A stretch of DNA of 64,000 bases from an uncultured Verrucomicrobiota bacterium (GCA_944389455.1 CALXMK010000009.1:48981-112980), one strand, 5' to 3'. Counted from the stretch's first letter, positions 18,083 to 26,752 are shown. Notes: generated by a model not told the origin, from the sequence alone. Made by a program: numbers and translations.

Positions 18083-20191
18083 ATGCGAAAGAAAAAAGGA
18101 TTATTTTCAAAATCGGCAGCGGTGCTGGCTGCCGCTGTTTTATTATATAGTATGAGCAACTCGGTATATTCTGATGAAGGAATGTGGCTGTATGAGGAGC
18201 CTCCTAAGGATATTTTAAAAGATCGTTACAGCTTTGATTTAACTGATTCATGGTTGGAGCACTTAAGACTTTCTTCCGTGAGATTCAATAATGGAGGTTC
18301 TGGATCATTTGCCTCAGAAGATGGATTAGTAGTAACCAATCATCATGTTGGAGCGGGCGCTTTGGAAAAGCTTTCAACAGCGCAAAGCAATCTGCTCAAC
18401 GATGGATTTTACGCACGTACTCTCGATGAGGAGCTTCGTTGTCATGATTTGGAGTTGAACGTATTGGTTCGGATGGAGGATGTGACCGAGAAGGTCAATG
18501 CGGCGGTTGTTCCTGAAATGAGTGTAGATGAAGCGGTGAAAGCACGTCGTATGGTGATGTCTGAACTGGAAGCCGAAGCACTGAAAACAACCGGCTTACG
18601 GAGTGATGTGGTAACTCTTTTCCAAGGGGGACGGTACATGCTTTATCAATATAAGCGTTATACGGATGTAAGGCTTGTTTTTGCTCCGGAAGAGCAGATC
18701 GGTTTTTTTGGTGGGGATCCGGATAACTTCGAGTATCCGCGCTATAACTTGGATGTCTGTATTTTTCGGGTTTATGAAGAGGGTAAACCGGCGCATATTG
18801 ATCATTATTTAAAGTGGACTGAGGCAGGTCTTACGGAAGGAGATTTGGTTTTTGTTTCGGGGCATCCTGGTTCAACTTCACGTTTGATTACAATGTCGGA
18901 GCTGGAACATGAGCGTGATGTATTGCTTCCATACACATTGGAGCGTTTAAATCGGCTGGAGGTGCTTTATACCGTTTGGGCTGCCAGAAGCGATGAAAAT
19001 AATCGTCGGGCGGGACAATCGATTATGGGAGTGCAGAATGGCAGAAAAGCGTTGAGCGGCGGTTATAATGGACTGCTAGATCCTGAGTTGCTCAAAGCCA
19101 AACAGACGGAGGAGAAAGAATTTCTTGCTCAAGTTTTGAAGTCAGATCAATTTAAGAATGTACCAGCTAGTTTTGAAAAAATTGCTCAAGCCGATAAAGA
19201 TTCCCGCAAGGATTATGAAGCTTGGCGTTTGCTTGAGGGGGGGCATGCTTTTAATTCAAGCTATTTTAATATAGCTCGTACCTTGCTGCGTTATGCAGAT
19301 GAAGTTCAAAAACCGAATGGCGAGCGTCTGCGTGAATTCCGTGATTCTAACAAAGTTTCGTTGGAGTTGGGATTATTCTCGGAAGCACCGATTTATGATG
19401 ATTTTGAATTACTGCGTCTGACTGATGGCCTTCGTTTCTTGATTCTTAAATTGGGTTACAATAATCCGTTAGTGCAGAAAATTTTGGATAACAAATCTCC
19501 AGAGGAACTTGCTTTGGAGCTTATCAGTGGTACTTGTGTTAAATCGGTGGAAAAACGCCGGGAGATTTATGCCATGACTCCTGAGGAAATTGCACAGCTG
19601 AAGGATCCAATGATTGAATTGGCTCGTTTGGTAGATGAGCCTTCCCGTCAATTGAGGACGTTTTATGAGAAACAGGCTGAAATTAAGAAACAAGCACATG
19701 AAGTAATCGCCGGAGCGCGTTTTGCGCTTAGTCAGGGAAGTGTCTATCCGGATGCGACCTTTACTCTTCGTTTGGCGTTTGGTGCTGTAAAAGGGTATGA
19801 GGAAGGAGGAACCCACATTCCTTTCAGCACGCAGATTGAGGGAATGTATCGCCATGGAGAAGAACATGGTTTTAAACCTCCCTTTAAATTGCCTCAATCT
19901 TGGATGGATTCCCGGCAGAAGGTTGACGGCAAGACTCCTTGCAATTTTGTTTGCACGGCGGATATCATCGGCGGAAATTCTGGCAGTCCAGTAGTTAACC
20001 GCGAGGGTGAATTTGTGGGAATTATTTTTGACGGGAATATTCAGTCTTTGGTTTGGGATTATATTTACTCTGACCGCCAAGGCCGTGCCGTATCCGTCTG
20101 CAGTGAGTTTATTTTAGAAGGTTTGCGCTCCGTTTACGGGGCTGGAAATCTGGCTGATGAGATTTTAACCGGAAAGAGAGCAGAACAATGA
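18083..20191 (+). CDS. S46 family dipeptidyl-peptidase
   Basis: Exported serine peptidase that releases dipeptides from peptide N-termini. A signal peptide precedes residue 31. The chymotrypsin-like catalytic parts are spread out as in DPP7 and DPP11: TNHH at 85-88, the GGDPDNFEYPR segment near 215 carrying the aspartate, and GNSGSP with Ser633. Gly651 lies 18 residues after the serine, in FDGN, at the position that sets P1 preference. DPP7 of Porphyromonas gingivalis has glycine there and DPP11 arginine, so a hydrophobic-P1 preference is inferred. 702 residues is normal. Overlaps the next gene by 4 bases. Confidence 0.93.
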   Translation: MRKKKGLFSKSAAVLAAAVLLYSMSNSVYSDEGMWLYEEPPKDILKDRYSFDLTDSWLEHLRLSSVRFNNGGSGSFASEDGLVVTNHHVGAGALEKLSTAQSNLLNDGFYARTLDEELRCHDLELNVLVRMEDVTEKVNAAVVPEMSVDEAVKARRMVMSELEAEALKTTGLRSDVVTLFQGGRYMLYQYKRYTDVRLVFAPEEQIGFFGGDPDNFEYPRYNLDVCIFRVYEEGKPAHIDHYLKWTEAGLTEGDLVFVSGHPGSTSRLITMSELEHERDVLLPYTLERLNRLEVLYTVWAARSDENNRRAGQSIMGVQNGRKALSGGYNGLLDPELLKAKQTEEKEFLAQVLKSDQFKNVPASFEKIAQADKDSRKDYEAWRLLEGGHAFNSSYFNIARTLLRYADEVQKPNGERLREFRDSNKVSLELGLFSEAPIYDDFELLRLTDGLRFLILKLGYNNPLVQKILDNKSPEELALELISGTCVKSVEKRREIYAMTPEEIAQLKDPMIELARLVDEPSRQLRTFYEKQAEIKKQAHEVIAGARFALSQGSVYPDATFTLRLAFGAVKGYEEGGTHIPFSTQIEGMYRHGEEHGFKPPFKLPQSWMDSRQKVDGKTPCNFVCTADIIGGNSGSPVVNREGEFVGIIFDGNIQSLVWDYIYSDRQGRAVSVCSEFILEGLRSVYGAGNLADEILTGKRAEQ

Positions 20192-20865
20192 GTAACGATA
20201 TAGAGTATATTAAAGAGGACCCTTGGCGGATATTAAGGATAATGTCCGACTTTGTAGAGGCCTTTGAATCACTGGCTCCGTTAGGAAAAGCGGTCACTAT
20301 TTTCGGTTCGGCACGTACCAAGCCAGAAGATCTCGCTTATAAAAACGCAGTTGAGGTGGCAAAACTTTTGGCTGGTGCGGGGTTTGGTGTTATTACCGGA
20401 GGCGGCCCGGGAATTATGGAAGCAGGCAATCGTGGGGCCAGTGAGGCTGGAGGTAAATCAGTCGGCTTAAATATCTCACTGCCTTTTGAGCAAAAGGTTA
20501 ATCCGTATGTCAATTACCCGATTCCTTTTCATTACTTTTTTGCGAGAAAAACCTGTTTTGCCAAGTACAGTATGGGGTTTGTTTTCATGCCGGGCGGATT
20601 TGGCACAATGGATGAGGTTTTTGAAATATTGACCCTGGTGCAGACTCACCGTATTCCGTTAGTGCCGATGATCTTTTTCGGTTCCGGATTTTGGAAGGGG
20701 CTGCTGAAGTGGTTCAAGGATCAACTTTTGGCAGAAAAATATATCAGTCCGGGAGATTTGGAATTATATCATGTGACGGATGATCCGGAGGAAGTATTAA
20801 AAATAGTTATTGATCATGAGCGTCGGATAGGTGCTCCTATTGTACCCAATAAATGGTTAGGGTAA
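20188..20865 (+). CDS. LOG family protein (TIGR00730 Rossmann fold nucleotide-processing protein)
   Basis: Member of the family that includes cytokinin-activating nucleoside 5'-monophosphate phosphoribohydrolases. In bacteria it likely cleaves AMP or a related nucleotide to base and ribose 5-phosphate. The phosphate-binding motif GGGPGIMEAGNRGA lies near residue 71 and the signature PGGFGTMDEVFE near 132. 225 residues. The start overlaps the S46 peptidase stop (ATGA), so translation is coupled. A hairpin terminator follows. Confidence 0.92.
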   Translation: MSNDIEYIKEDPWRILRIMSDFVEAFESLAPLGKAVTIFGSARTKPEDLAYKNAVEVAKLLAGAGFGVITGGGPGIMEAGNRGASEAGGKSVGLNISLPFEQKVNPYVNYPIPFHYFFARKTCFAKYSMGFVFMPGGFGTMDEVFEILTLVQTHRIPLVPMIFFGSGFWKGLLKWFKDQLLAEKYISPGDLELYHVTDDPEEVLKIVIDHERRIGAPIVPNKWLG

Positions 20866-20900
20866 AAATGTAGATTAGAACAGGATAAAAACAACAGAAT

Positions 20901-20935
20901 ACCCGTGAGAGGAATTAACCTCTCATGGGTGTTTT
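20901..20935 (+). terminator. Terminator after the peptidase-LOG pair
   Basis: A 12-bp stem, ACCCGTGAGAGG at 20901-20912 with CCTCTCATGGGT at 20919-20930, has one G-T wobble, a 6-base loop and a short T run. Confidence 0.75.
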
Positions 20936-20972
20936 GCTGTGGTATATTCGACATGAGTATTACATGAGTATT

Positions 20973-21112
20973 GTCTAACGGGTGGGAAAGTCCCGAGTGA
21001 TATCAAAGATAGAAACCGCCGTATGCGGTAATGCTTGTATGGTGGTATTAGAGGAGAGGTGAATACAAAAAGGCAAATACCTCTGATTAGTGTCCGGAGT
21101 TCGCCTCCTGCT
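20973..21112 (+). mobile_element. Relic of a bacterial group II intron (domain V/VI and a domain I scrap)
   Basis: Bases 21015-21046 match the domain V consensus of bacterial group II introns in the ACCGCCGTATNCGG ... TATGGTGGT arrangement and fold into a 10-bp stem with wobbles. They are followed by the usual TAGAGGAGAGG. A domain VI-like hairpin follows (AGAGGT at 21055-21060 with ACCTCT at 21079-21084), and a CCTCCT-type 3' end lies near 21104. Upstream, GTCTAACGGGTGGGAAAGTC at 20973-20992 resembles a conserved piece from 5' of the maturase gene. The reverse transcriptase gene is absent. This relic fills most of the 328-base gap before the next gene. Confidence 0.65.
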
Positions 21113-21193
21113 TTGTTTTGAGGACTTGGGACAGGTCAGTTGTCCAAAGGAGTGAATCTTTGAGTTATTTCCTCACGGAGTTTATATCAGATA

Positions 21194-22024
21194 TTACTTA
21201 ACAGGATCCCATGGAGCGGTAGAAAATTCATGCCACAGGGGTCCCCAGTTTGGTTCGGCTCCAGCCGGGTAATAGATCATCATATTTGAAGGACATTTAG
21301 AGAATGTAGAATCATCCATTTTCGGTGGCTTTTGAGATTGAAAGTAAACTTTATTCAGTGATTTGCAATAGAGGAAAGCATATTCTCCAATGGAAGAGAC
21401 CGAATTGGGAATGATAATCTCCTTCAGCGATTTACAGGAGAAGAAAGCATTGTTTCCAATAGATAAAACCGAATCAGGAATGAAAATCTGTGTCAGTGAA
21501 TTGCAGCCGGCGAAAGACCCTTCACTGACAGTTTGAACCGAATCGGGAATAATGATGTTGGTCAAAGAGGAACAGTCGACGAAAGCACGGTTTCCGATGG
21601 AGGTGACTGAATCGGGGATGGTGATATTAGTCAGCTTGGTGCAGTCGGTGAAAGCATAGCCTCCGATAGTTTGAACCGAATTGGGAATAATGATGTTGGT
21701 CAAAGAGGAGCAGTCGACAAAAGCACGGTTTCCGATGGAGGTTACCGTATCGGGGATGGTGATATTAGTCAGCTTAGTGCAGTCGGTGAAAGCATAGTTT
21801 CCAATGGAGGTGACGGTATAGGGGGTTCCATCTACTGTAATAGAGGATGGGATTTCAACAGAACCACTGCTGTCAGTACAATCGGTCACGGAGGCGGTAC
21901 CGTCTCCATTTGTTTGATAGATCAGAGAATCGATCGTGATCGTGGCGGCCTGGGCCGCTGAAGGGAATAGCCCTGCTGAGAGCAGAGCCACGGTCAGAGA
22001 AAATAATAGATGTTTAGAGTTCAT
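21194..22024 (-). CDS. Secreted BspA-type leucine-rich repeat protein (LRR_5)
   Basis: Surface or secreted repeat protein, probably for binding rather than catalysis. The signal peptide (SLTVALLSAGLFPSAAQAA) is followed by about seven 23-residue LRR_5 units of the type xIPDSVTSIGxxAFxxCxSL. It ends with an aromatic-rich cap. The ATG at 22024 starts at the signal peptide; an upstream TTG at 22045 would add seven residues. Two neighbouring units are nearly identical at the DNA level. No sorting motif or membrane anchor is seen at the C-terminus. Confidence 0.88.
   Translation of the reverse strand: MNSKHLLFSLTVALLSAGLFPSAAQAATITIDSLIYQTNGDGTASVTDCTDSSGSVEIPSSITVDGTPYTVTSIGNYAFTDCTKLTNITIPDTVTSIGNRAFVDCSSLTNIIIPNSVQTIGGYAFTDCTKLTNITIPDSVTSIGNRAFVDCSSLTNIIIPDSVQTVSEGSFAGCNSLTQIFIPDSVLSIGNNAFFSCKSLKEIIIPNSVSSIGEYAFLYCKSLNKVYFQSQKPPKMDDSTFSKCPSNMMIYYPAGAEPNWGPLWHEFSTAPWDPVK
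21533..21808 (-). repeat. 138-bp tandem duplication inside the LRR gene
   Basis: Bases 21533-21670 and 21671-21808 are near-identical copies, each encoding two LRR units. The few differences are single bases, so the duplication is recent and shows growth of the repeat domain by slippage or unequal crossing-over. Confidence 0.85.
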
Positions 22025-22347
22025 AGTTTTGCTAATTTTCAACAAAAAGTATATTTTCTGAAAAAATTAACCTCAGTACAATATCAGAGAAAAAGATCTT
22101 TTTCCATATTTTGTTGAAGAAAATCGTTCCTTAAGTCAATTTGCAAAAGATTAACTCTTTCATAAGGAAATCACTGACTAAAAAGGGAATAGGAGGGGAT
22201 TAAAATATATTCATAGGAGGCAGGTCAAAGAAGTGAATACGGTTGATTTCCGAGGGTTAAAAATAGAGAATGGGATTTGGAACGGAGAACTTTTGAGAGC
22301 AGAGAGTTTTCGGGAGAGAGATAAAGCCGGGTTAAAGAGAGCAGAAT
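22025..22347. other. Intergenic stretch upstream of both the LRR gene and the repeat
   Basis: No gene seen. Bases 22171-22245 resemble 42036-42105. From about 22234 the sequence becomes the 5' flank of dispersed repeat copy 2. Promoters for the minus-strand LRR gene should lie near 22030-22120, which is AT-rich, but I could not fix one. Confidence 0.5.
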
Positions 22348-22830
22348 ATGAAATATCCGATAGGAATACAGACATTTAGGGAGCTTATAGAAGAAGGCTA
22401 TGTTTATGTAGATAAGACGGCCTTAGTTTATCGGCTGGTGAGTGAAGGGAAAATCTATTTTCTCTCTCGTCCGAGGCGGTTTGGGAAGAGTCTGTTGGTA
22501 TCGACTTTGGAGAGTTATTATGAGGGGAGGAAAGAGCTTTTCAAAGGATTGGAGATAGTGGAGGCGGAGAAGGAGTAGAGTCAGGGAGGAGTGGATTGTA
22601 TAGTGGAGACGAGGAATTATATTTACATTTTTGAATTCAAGCTGGATGGGAGTGCAGAGGAGGCTCTGAAACAGATAGAGGAGAGGGGCTATGCCAAGGA
22701 ATATGGAGCGGATAAGAGAAAGCTCTACCGAGTCGGAGCCAACTTCTCCTCTAAGACCGGTACCATTGAGGAATGGAAAGTGGTTTAGTGGAGAAATTGG
22801 AATAAAGAAGTGATATGAAAGTTTAATTTT
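22234..22830 (+). repeat. Dispersed repeat, copy 2 (carries broken ATPase/nuclease gene)
   Basis: Direct repeat of 700-1294. The 3' half, from the GAGTTATTATGAGGGGAGGA block onward, is almost identical to copy 1. The 5' half is clearly diverged. The shared 3' flank runs about 40 bases past the gene's stop. Confidence 0.8.
22348..22788 (+). pseudogene. AAA-ATPase-like / PD-(D/E)XK nuclease family protein, second broken copy
   Basis: Same internally deleted gene as at 811-1251: an intact N-terminal piece (KYPIGIQTF to [12 protein letters not shown]) joined to the C-terminal nuclease piece with EFKLDGSAEEALKQ. Here the first half is open for 76 residues. A TAG at 22576-22578 replaces the glutamine codon CAG of copy 1, a single C-to-T change near the junction. 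The family normally exceeds 500 residues, so both copies inherited one deletion before acquiring separate stops. Located between two LRR genes. Confidence 0.82.
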
Positions 22831-23205
22831 GAATTTATCTCTTTTTCTACAGAGAAAGAGGTAAAGTTTTCGGAGAAGTCATTTCTGATGATTCAATGAT
22901 TTCATTGATGGATTCTTGAAAAATGTAAACACTCAGCTGAATATACCGATTGTAAAAATAACAAAGAATGTAAAAAATAGTGCTATTTCTCGAATATTGA
23001 GATCGGAGTTTGTCATATATAAACGAAGTATTGCTGATAAATAGTTAAAACGAGATTGATTTAAAAAGGGAATTAGAGTTTCCTTTTGTGGAAAGGGTAA
23101 TTGCAAATTTATTATTTCAAAAAATCATTAGTAAATTATTGTTTATTTGTTTTGGCATATATCCTGCTATTAAAAATTTATCTTTGAAATCTATTCAAAG
23201 AGAAT
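22831..23205. other. AT-rich intergenic stretch
   Basis: No gene, RNA or strong hairpin seen. It ends in the leader of the plus-strand LRR gene, where a possible sigma-54 promoter lies at 23153-23168. Confidence 0.5.
23153..23168 (+). promoter_or_regulatory. Possible sigma-54 promoter before the LRR gene
   Basis: TGGCATATATCCTGCT has the GG-N10-GC spacing of -24/-12 elements and matches the consensus except for one base before GC. It lies about 55 bases upstream of the likely ATG. A chance match in AT-rich DNA is possible. Confidence 0.28.
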
Positions 23206-23223
23206 GTGATAGAAAGAATAACT

Positions 23224-24054
23224 ATGGAAATTAAAAATAGGAGTAGTGTTAAAAATATTTTGATGGGATTATTCCTTTTATCCATAACAGCATTTTCTTT
23301 GCAGGCGGCTGTTTTTGAAGTAGATGGAATTAAATATAAAACAGATGATCGGCATAAAAAAGTGGATGTCATAGGGAATAACTATCAAGGAGATGTGGTG
23401 ATACCGGCTTCTGTCGAATACCGAGGAATTGTATATAAGGTAACGGAGATTGAGGATATGGCGTTTTCCGCTTGTTCACAGTTAACAAGTGTTACGATTC
23501 CAGCTAGTGTGAGAGATATAGATGATGAAGCTTTTGAGAATTCTCCTCTGTTGCAGAAGATTATAGTAGATCCAAATAATAGATATTTTAAAGATGTGGA
23601 TGGAATTCTGTATACGAAGAATATGCGGGAGATCGTTTTATATCCTCCCGGAATAAAAGCGGAGAGTTTTTCAATTCCGGATGGAGTTCGTGAAATCAAT
23701 GCGAGGGCTTTTGCTGGTGTGACACAGCTAAAAAAGATTACTCTTCCCAATAGTCTTGTGGAGATAGAGGATGAGGCCTTTTATGGATGCACGGGGTTGA
23801 CAGAGATTACTGTTCCGGAGAAAGTCAGAGAATTGGGTGATAACATTTTTGGGGAGGCAGAGAATTTGCAGTCTGTTTATTTTGAGGGAAATCTGCCCGA
23901 TGCTCCAGATCCGGATGATATAGATGAGTTTATTTATGCCAGCAGAAGAGGAAAATTGATCGATGCTACCAGCTACTATAAAGAAAATAAATCCGGCTGG
24001 AATAGAATCCATAATACATGGCAGGGAAGACCAGTAGAGTTTGATTCTCGATAG
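23224..24054 (+). CDS. Secreted BspA-type leucine-rich repeat protein
   Basis: About 276 residues. The N-terminal signal peptide is ILMGLFLLSITAFSLQAA. It is followed by a short beta domain (VFEVDGIKYKTDD) and then LRR_5 units such as SVTIPASVRDIDDEAFENSP and KITLPNSLVEIEDEAFYGCTGL. It shares only general repeat style with the LRR protein at 21194, so it is not a recent duplicate. The ATG at 23224 is preferred; a GTG at 23206 would add six residues. Likely surface-binding role. Confidence 0.85.
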   Translation: MEIKNRSSVKNILMGLFLLSITAFSLQAAVFEVDGIKYKTDDRHKKVDVIGNNYQGDVVIPASVEYRGIVYKVTEIEDMAFSACSQLTSVTIPASVRDIDDEAFENSPLLQKIIVDPNNRYFKDVDGILYTKNMREIVLYPPGIKAESFSIPDGVREINARAFAGVTQLKKITLPNSLVEIEDEAFYGCTGLTEITVPEKVRELGDNIFGEAENLQSVYFEGNLPDAPDPDDIDEFIYASRRGKLIDATSYYKENKSGWNRIHNTWQGRPVEFDSR

Positions 24055-24110
24055 AACATTGTTTAGCATAATCCAAAGAAACAGATATTATTCATAACTC
24101 ATATTATCTC

Positions 24111-24136
24111 AGGGGAGCTTTGGCTCCCCTTTTTTT
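24111..24136 (+). terminator. Intrinsic terminator after the LRR gene
   Basis: A perfect 8-bp stem (AGGGGAGC with GCTCCCCT) has a 4-base loop and is followed by six T residues. Confidence 0.9.
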
Positions 24137-24160
24137 ACATTGGCTTATGAAAGAGATAGA

Positions 24161-25063
24161 TCAGAGGATAATGCTTTGGTCGGAGAGGGTACGGGAGCTC
24201 TGAGTGCTCCAGAGGGTAAAAATAAAGAGGAATCCTAAGATAAGAAGAGAAGGGATGGAGTCGATCCCTGCTGCTAAGAAATCATAAAGGCAGATAGTAG
24301 ATACTAGATAGGTAGGAATAAGAGAGGGATCGGTTTGGATCGTTTGTTGATAAAAGATATAGACTAGCCAGAGCCCTACGGCGGAAGAAAAACAGATTCC
24401 GATGGTTCTATAATTGCCGTCATTGATCAAGAGGGCCAGTAAAAGAGGAATGATAAAGCTGATTATGGGTAGAGTCATAGATGTAGCTCCCCATTGAGGA
24501 GGTCGCCGGGTAATGAGTCCGCATCCGAGCATAAAGAAGAATATTGCTATCGCTCCCCAGAGAGTATAACCAAGCAATCCGCCCCAGGAGACACATCCGC
24601 CGGCAATATAGTAGAGAGCCCGTAAAAGACCGGGGCCAAGTGCTGAAAGAAGAAAGATCCGGTGGGTCAGAGCAATGATTCCTCCAATAAGTATCACAAG
24701 ACATGCAATGAGGGCAATGGTTTGACCGCAGAGTGCTGCTAAAAATATTCCTATCCATAAGAGAATAGCGCAGCAGAACCAATGAGAATGGAGTGGAATA
24801 CGAGTAGAAAGCCAAGGATGGCGGAGTTTGTAAGTATTGGTGTTAGGAAGTTCAACCAGACATAGAATCCATGAGATGGCAGTTTGAAGAGTACAGAGAC
24901 AGAGTGTGAGTATCAGAAATTTGAGAGTGTTGCCCGCACCACTTAGAATCCAACCTGCCAGGCAGTTGCTGATAACCGTAGGCAGAGTGCCGAGTCGGCA
25001 GATTGACATCAATTCCAGTATTGTTCTGGAAAAAGAGGGACGAGAGAGAGCTTCAGCATTCAT
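24161..25063 (-). CDS. UbiA-like integral membrane protein with degenerate active site
   Basis: About 300 residues and eight or nine hydrophobic helices. The opening RLGTLPTVISNCLAGW matches the RPxTLP...xLAG start of UbiA prenyltransferases. The usual first Asp-rich motif (NDxxDxxxD) is replaced by ELPNTNTYKLRHPW, without aspartates, and no clear second Asp motif is seen. It may have lost or changed activity. An ATG at 25081 would overlap the upstream gene by 29 bases; 25063 shortens the overlap to 11. A UbiA-like gene beside a sugar-isomerase gene recalls the EboC/EboE pairing, which is speculation. Confidence 0.7.
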   Translation of the reverse strand: MNAEALSRPSFSRTILELMSICRLGTLPTVISNCLAGWILSGAGNTLKFLILTLCLCTLQTAISWILCLVELPNTNTYKLRHPWLSTRIPLHSHWFCCAILLWIGIFLAALCGQTIALIACLVILIGGIIALTHRIFLLSALGPGLLRALYYIAGGCVSWGGLLGYTLWGAIAIFFFMLGCGLITRRPPQWGATSMTLPIISFIIPLLLALLINDGNYRTIGICFSSAVGLWLVYIFYQQTIQTDPSLIPTYLVSTICLYDFLAAGIDSIPSLLILGFLFIFTLWSTQSSRTLSDQSIIL

Positions 25064-25910
25064 GGAATGTTGCTGAATCATTATAAAGTTGCAGTGCCTT
25101 TAGGTAGGCTTTTTGGAGTGTATGCAGGCTGCCTTCGGCGATTTGTTCAGGGGTTTCATTATATTCGAATACTTCTACCGAGACGTATCCTTGATAGTTA
25201 ATTTGATGCAGAGCTTGGAAAATAGGAATAAAGTCTACATCGCCAAAACCGGGACCGCTTAGATTACGGTCGTTGGCATGGAAGTAGGCGACATGTCCTC
25301 GGGAAGAGGTAATAATTTCCGGCAGAGGAGTTCCTTCCGCGTACATAGCCTTGACATCGAGAATGATTTGAAAGGCAGAAGAGCAAATAGCCTTGGTCAG
25401 TTCAATTGCTTCTGCTGCTGTATTGATAAAGTTGGTTTCTACCTTGCTGAGGGGTTCAATACAGAGTGTGACATGCCGCAGTTCTCCCAGCAGAATAGCG
25501 GGAGTAAGGGTTTCCAGAGTCCATTGGCGTGATTGTTCCTCGGTGACATCAGGAAGTCTGCGGCGTTGATTGGGAGAGCCGATAATAATTGAGGATGCGC
25601 CTAGATCGGAGGCGAATTTGACTAGTTCTACAAAATAATCGGAAGTGCGGCGGCGGATTCCTTGTTCTGGATGATTAATATAAAGTCCATCTGGTTTGAC
25701 CAGAAGCCAGTGCAGGGCGGATATTTCTAAGCCGATCTGTTCTGCAAGTGCGCGAATGCGGCGGCGTTCAGCCTGGGAGATAAGTGTGACGGAGTCTGCT
25801 AAGGTAAACGGTGCTAATTCGATAGCATCGTAGCCGGTTTCTTTAACAAAACGGAATGTTTGTTCCAGAGTCAGATGCTTAAAAATTTCATTGCAGATGG
25901 AAAATTTCAT
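25053..25910 (-). CDS. Sugar phosphate isomerase/epimerase (TIM-barrel, AP-endonuclease-2 family)
   Basis: Cytoplasmic TIM-barrel protein of 285 residues. The start MKFSICNEIFKHLTLEQTFRF and the segments GYDAIELAPF, CIEPLSKVETNFIN, ILDVKAMYAEG, HANDRNLSGPGFGDVDF and VSVEVFEYNETPE are typical of the xylose-isomerase-like family and supply the metal-binding Glu, Asp and His. Substrate unknown. The start overlaps rsmA's stop by 4 bases, so they are coupled. Confidence 0.88.
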   Translation of the reverse strand: MKFSICNEIFKHLTLEQTFRFVKETGYDAIELAPFTLADSVTLISQAERRRIRALAEQIGLEISALHWLLVKPDGLYINHPEQGIRRRTSDYFVELVKFASDLGASSIIIGSPNQRRRLPDVTEEQSRQWTLETLTPAILLGELRHVTLCIEPLSKVETNFINTAAEAIELTKAICSSAFQIILDVKAMYAEGTPLPEIITSSRGHVAYFHANDRNLSGPGFGDVDFIPIFQALHQINYQGYVSVEVFEYNETPEQIAEGSLHTLQKAYLKALQLYNDSATFHEC

Positions 25911-26752
25911 AACCTAATTTCCTGTAGAGTAAGCTGATTTAGCAAAAGAGTCAAGAGTGTAAATTGTTTGAGAGTGACTTTTTCCGCACGGATAGTTTCC
26001 GGCAGAGAGATTTTGCGAAAGGCTTCTGTCAGAAGGTATTCATCCCATTGCGCTTTGAGGAGTTTTTTCATCATTTTACGGCGTTGACTGAAACTTTGAC
26101 GAACAATTTTGACAAAGAGAGGATGAAGTTCTGTTGGGAGAAGTTCTTCGGAACGCCGTTCCAGGCTGATAACTCCGGAATCTACTTCCGGAGCAGGGAA
26201 GAAGGCTCCGCTTTTGATTTTAAAACGGTTTATTGTTTTGTAACGGAGCTGGAGGATAAGAGAGAGCAGTCCGTATTCAGGGGTATCTACGGGGGCTGCA
26301 ATACGATCAATCACTTCCCATTGAAGAGTGACGGTCATTCTTTTAAAGCAATTGGGATTCAGAGCTGCTTCCACTAGAATAGGAGAGGCGACAGAATAGG
26401 GAAGATTGGCAACAAGTTTCCATTGGCTCCAGTCTTGATGTTGCTTCATCAATTCCAGTCCGTCCCCGCCACGGAGCTCAAAATTAGGTTGTTCGGAAAA
26501 GCGGTCTTGCAGAATGGGGATAAAACGGGTATCGATCTCAACAGCCAGAACATGGGCTCCGGAGTGGAGGAGGAGTTCTGTTAAGGGACCGAGTCCTGGA
26601 CCTATTTCCAAGATTTGATCGGATGGGGAGAGTTGAGCATTAGCTGCAATTTTTTCCAGTTGATTTGCGTCGTGGAGGAAGTTTTGTCCCAAAGAGCGGG
26701 TAAGACGGATATTGTAGCGGTTTAAAATTTCTTTGATCTCGGAAAATTTCAT
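25907..26752 (-). CDS. rsmA: 16S rRNA (adenine1518/1519-N6) dimethyltransferase
   Basis: RsmA/KsgA dimethylates two adjacent adenines in helix 45 of 16S rRNA during small-subunit maturation. The protein begins with the typical RSLGQNFLHD, has the SAM motif LEIGPGLGPLTELLL near residue 47 and the catalytic NLPYSVASPIL near 115, and is 281 residues long. First gene of a coupled set with the sugar isomerase and UbiA-like genes. Confidence 0.96.
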   Translation of the reverse strand: MKFSEIKEILNRYNIRLTRSLGQNFLHDANQLEKIAANAQLSPSDQILEIGPGLGPLTELLLHSGAHVLAVEIDTRFIPILQDRFSEQPNFELRGGDGLELMKQHQDWSQWKLVANLPYSVASPILVEAALNPNCFKRMTVTLQWEVIDRIAAPVDTPEYGLLSLILQLRYKTINRFKIKSGAFFPAPEVDSGVISLERRSEELLPTELHPLFVKIVRQSFSQRRKMMKKLLKAQWDEYLLTEAFRKISLPETIRAEKVTLKQFTLLTLLLNQLTLQEIRL

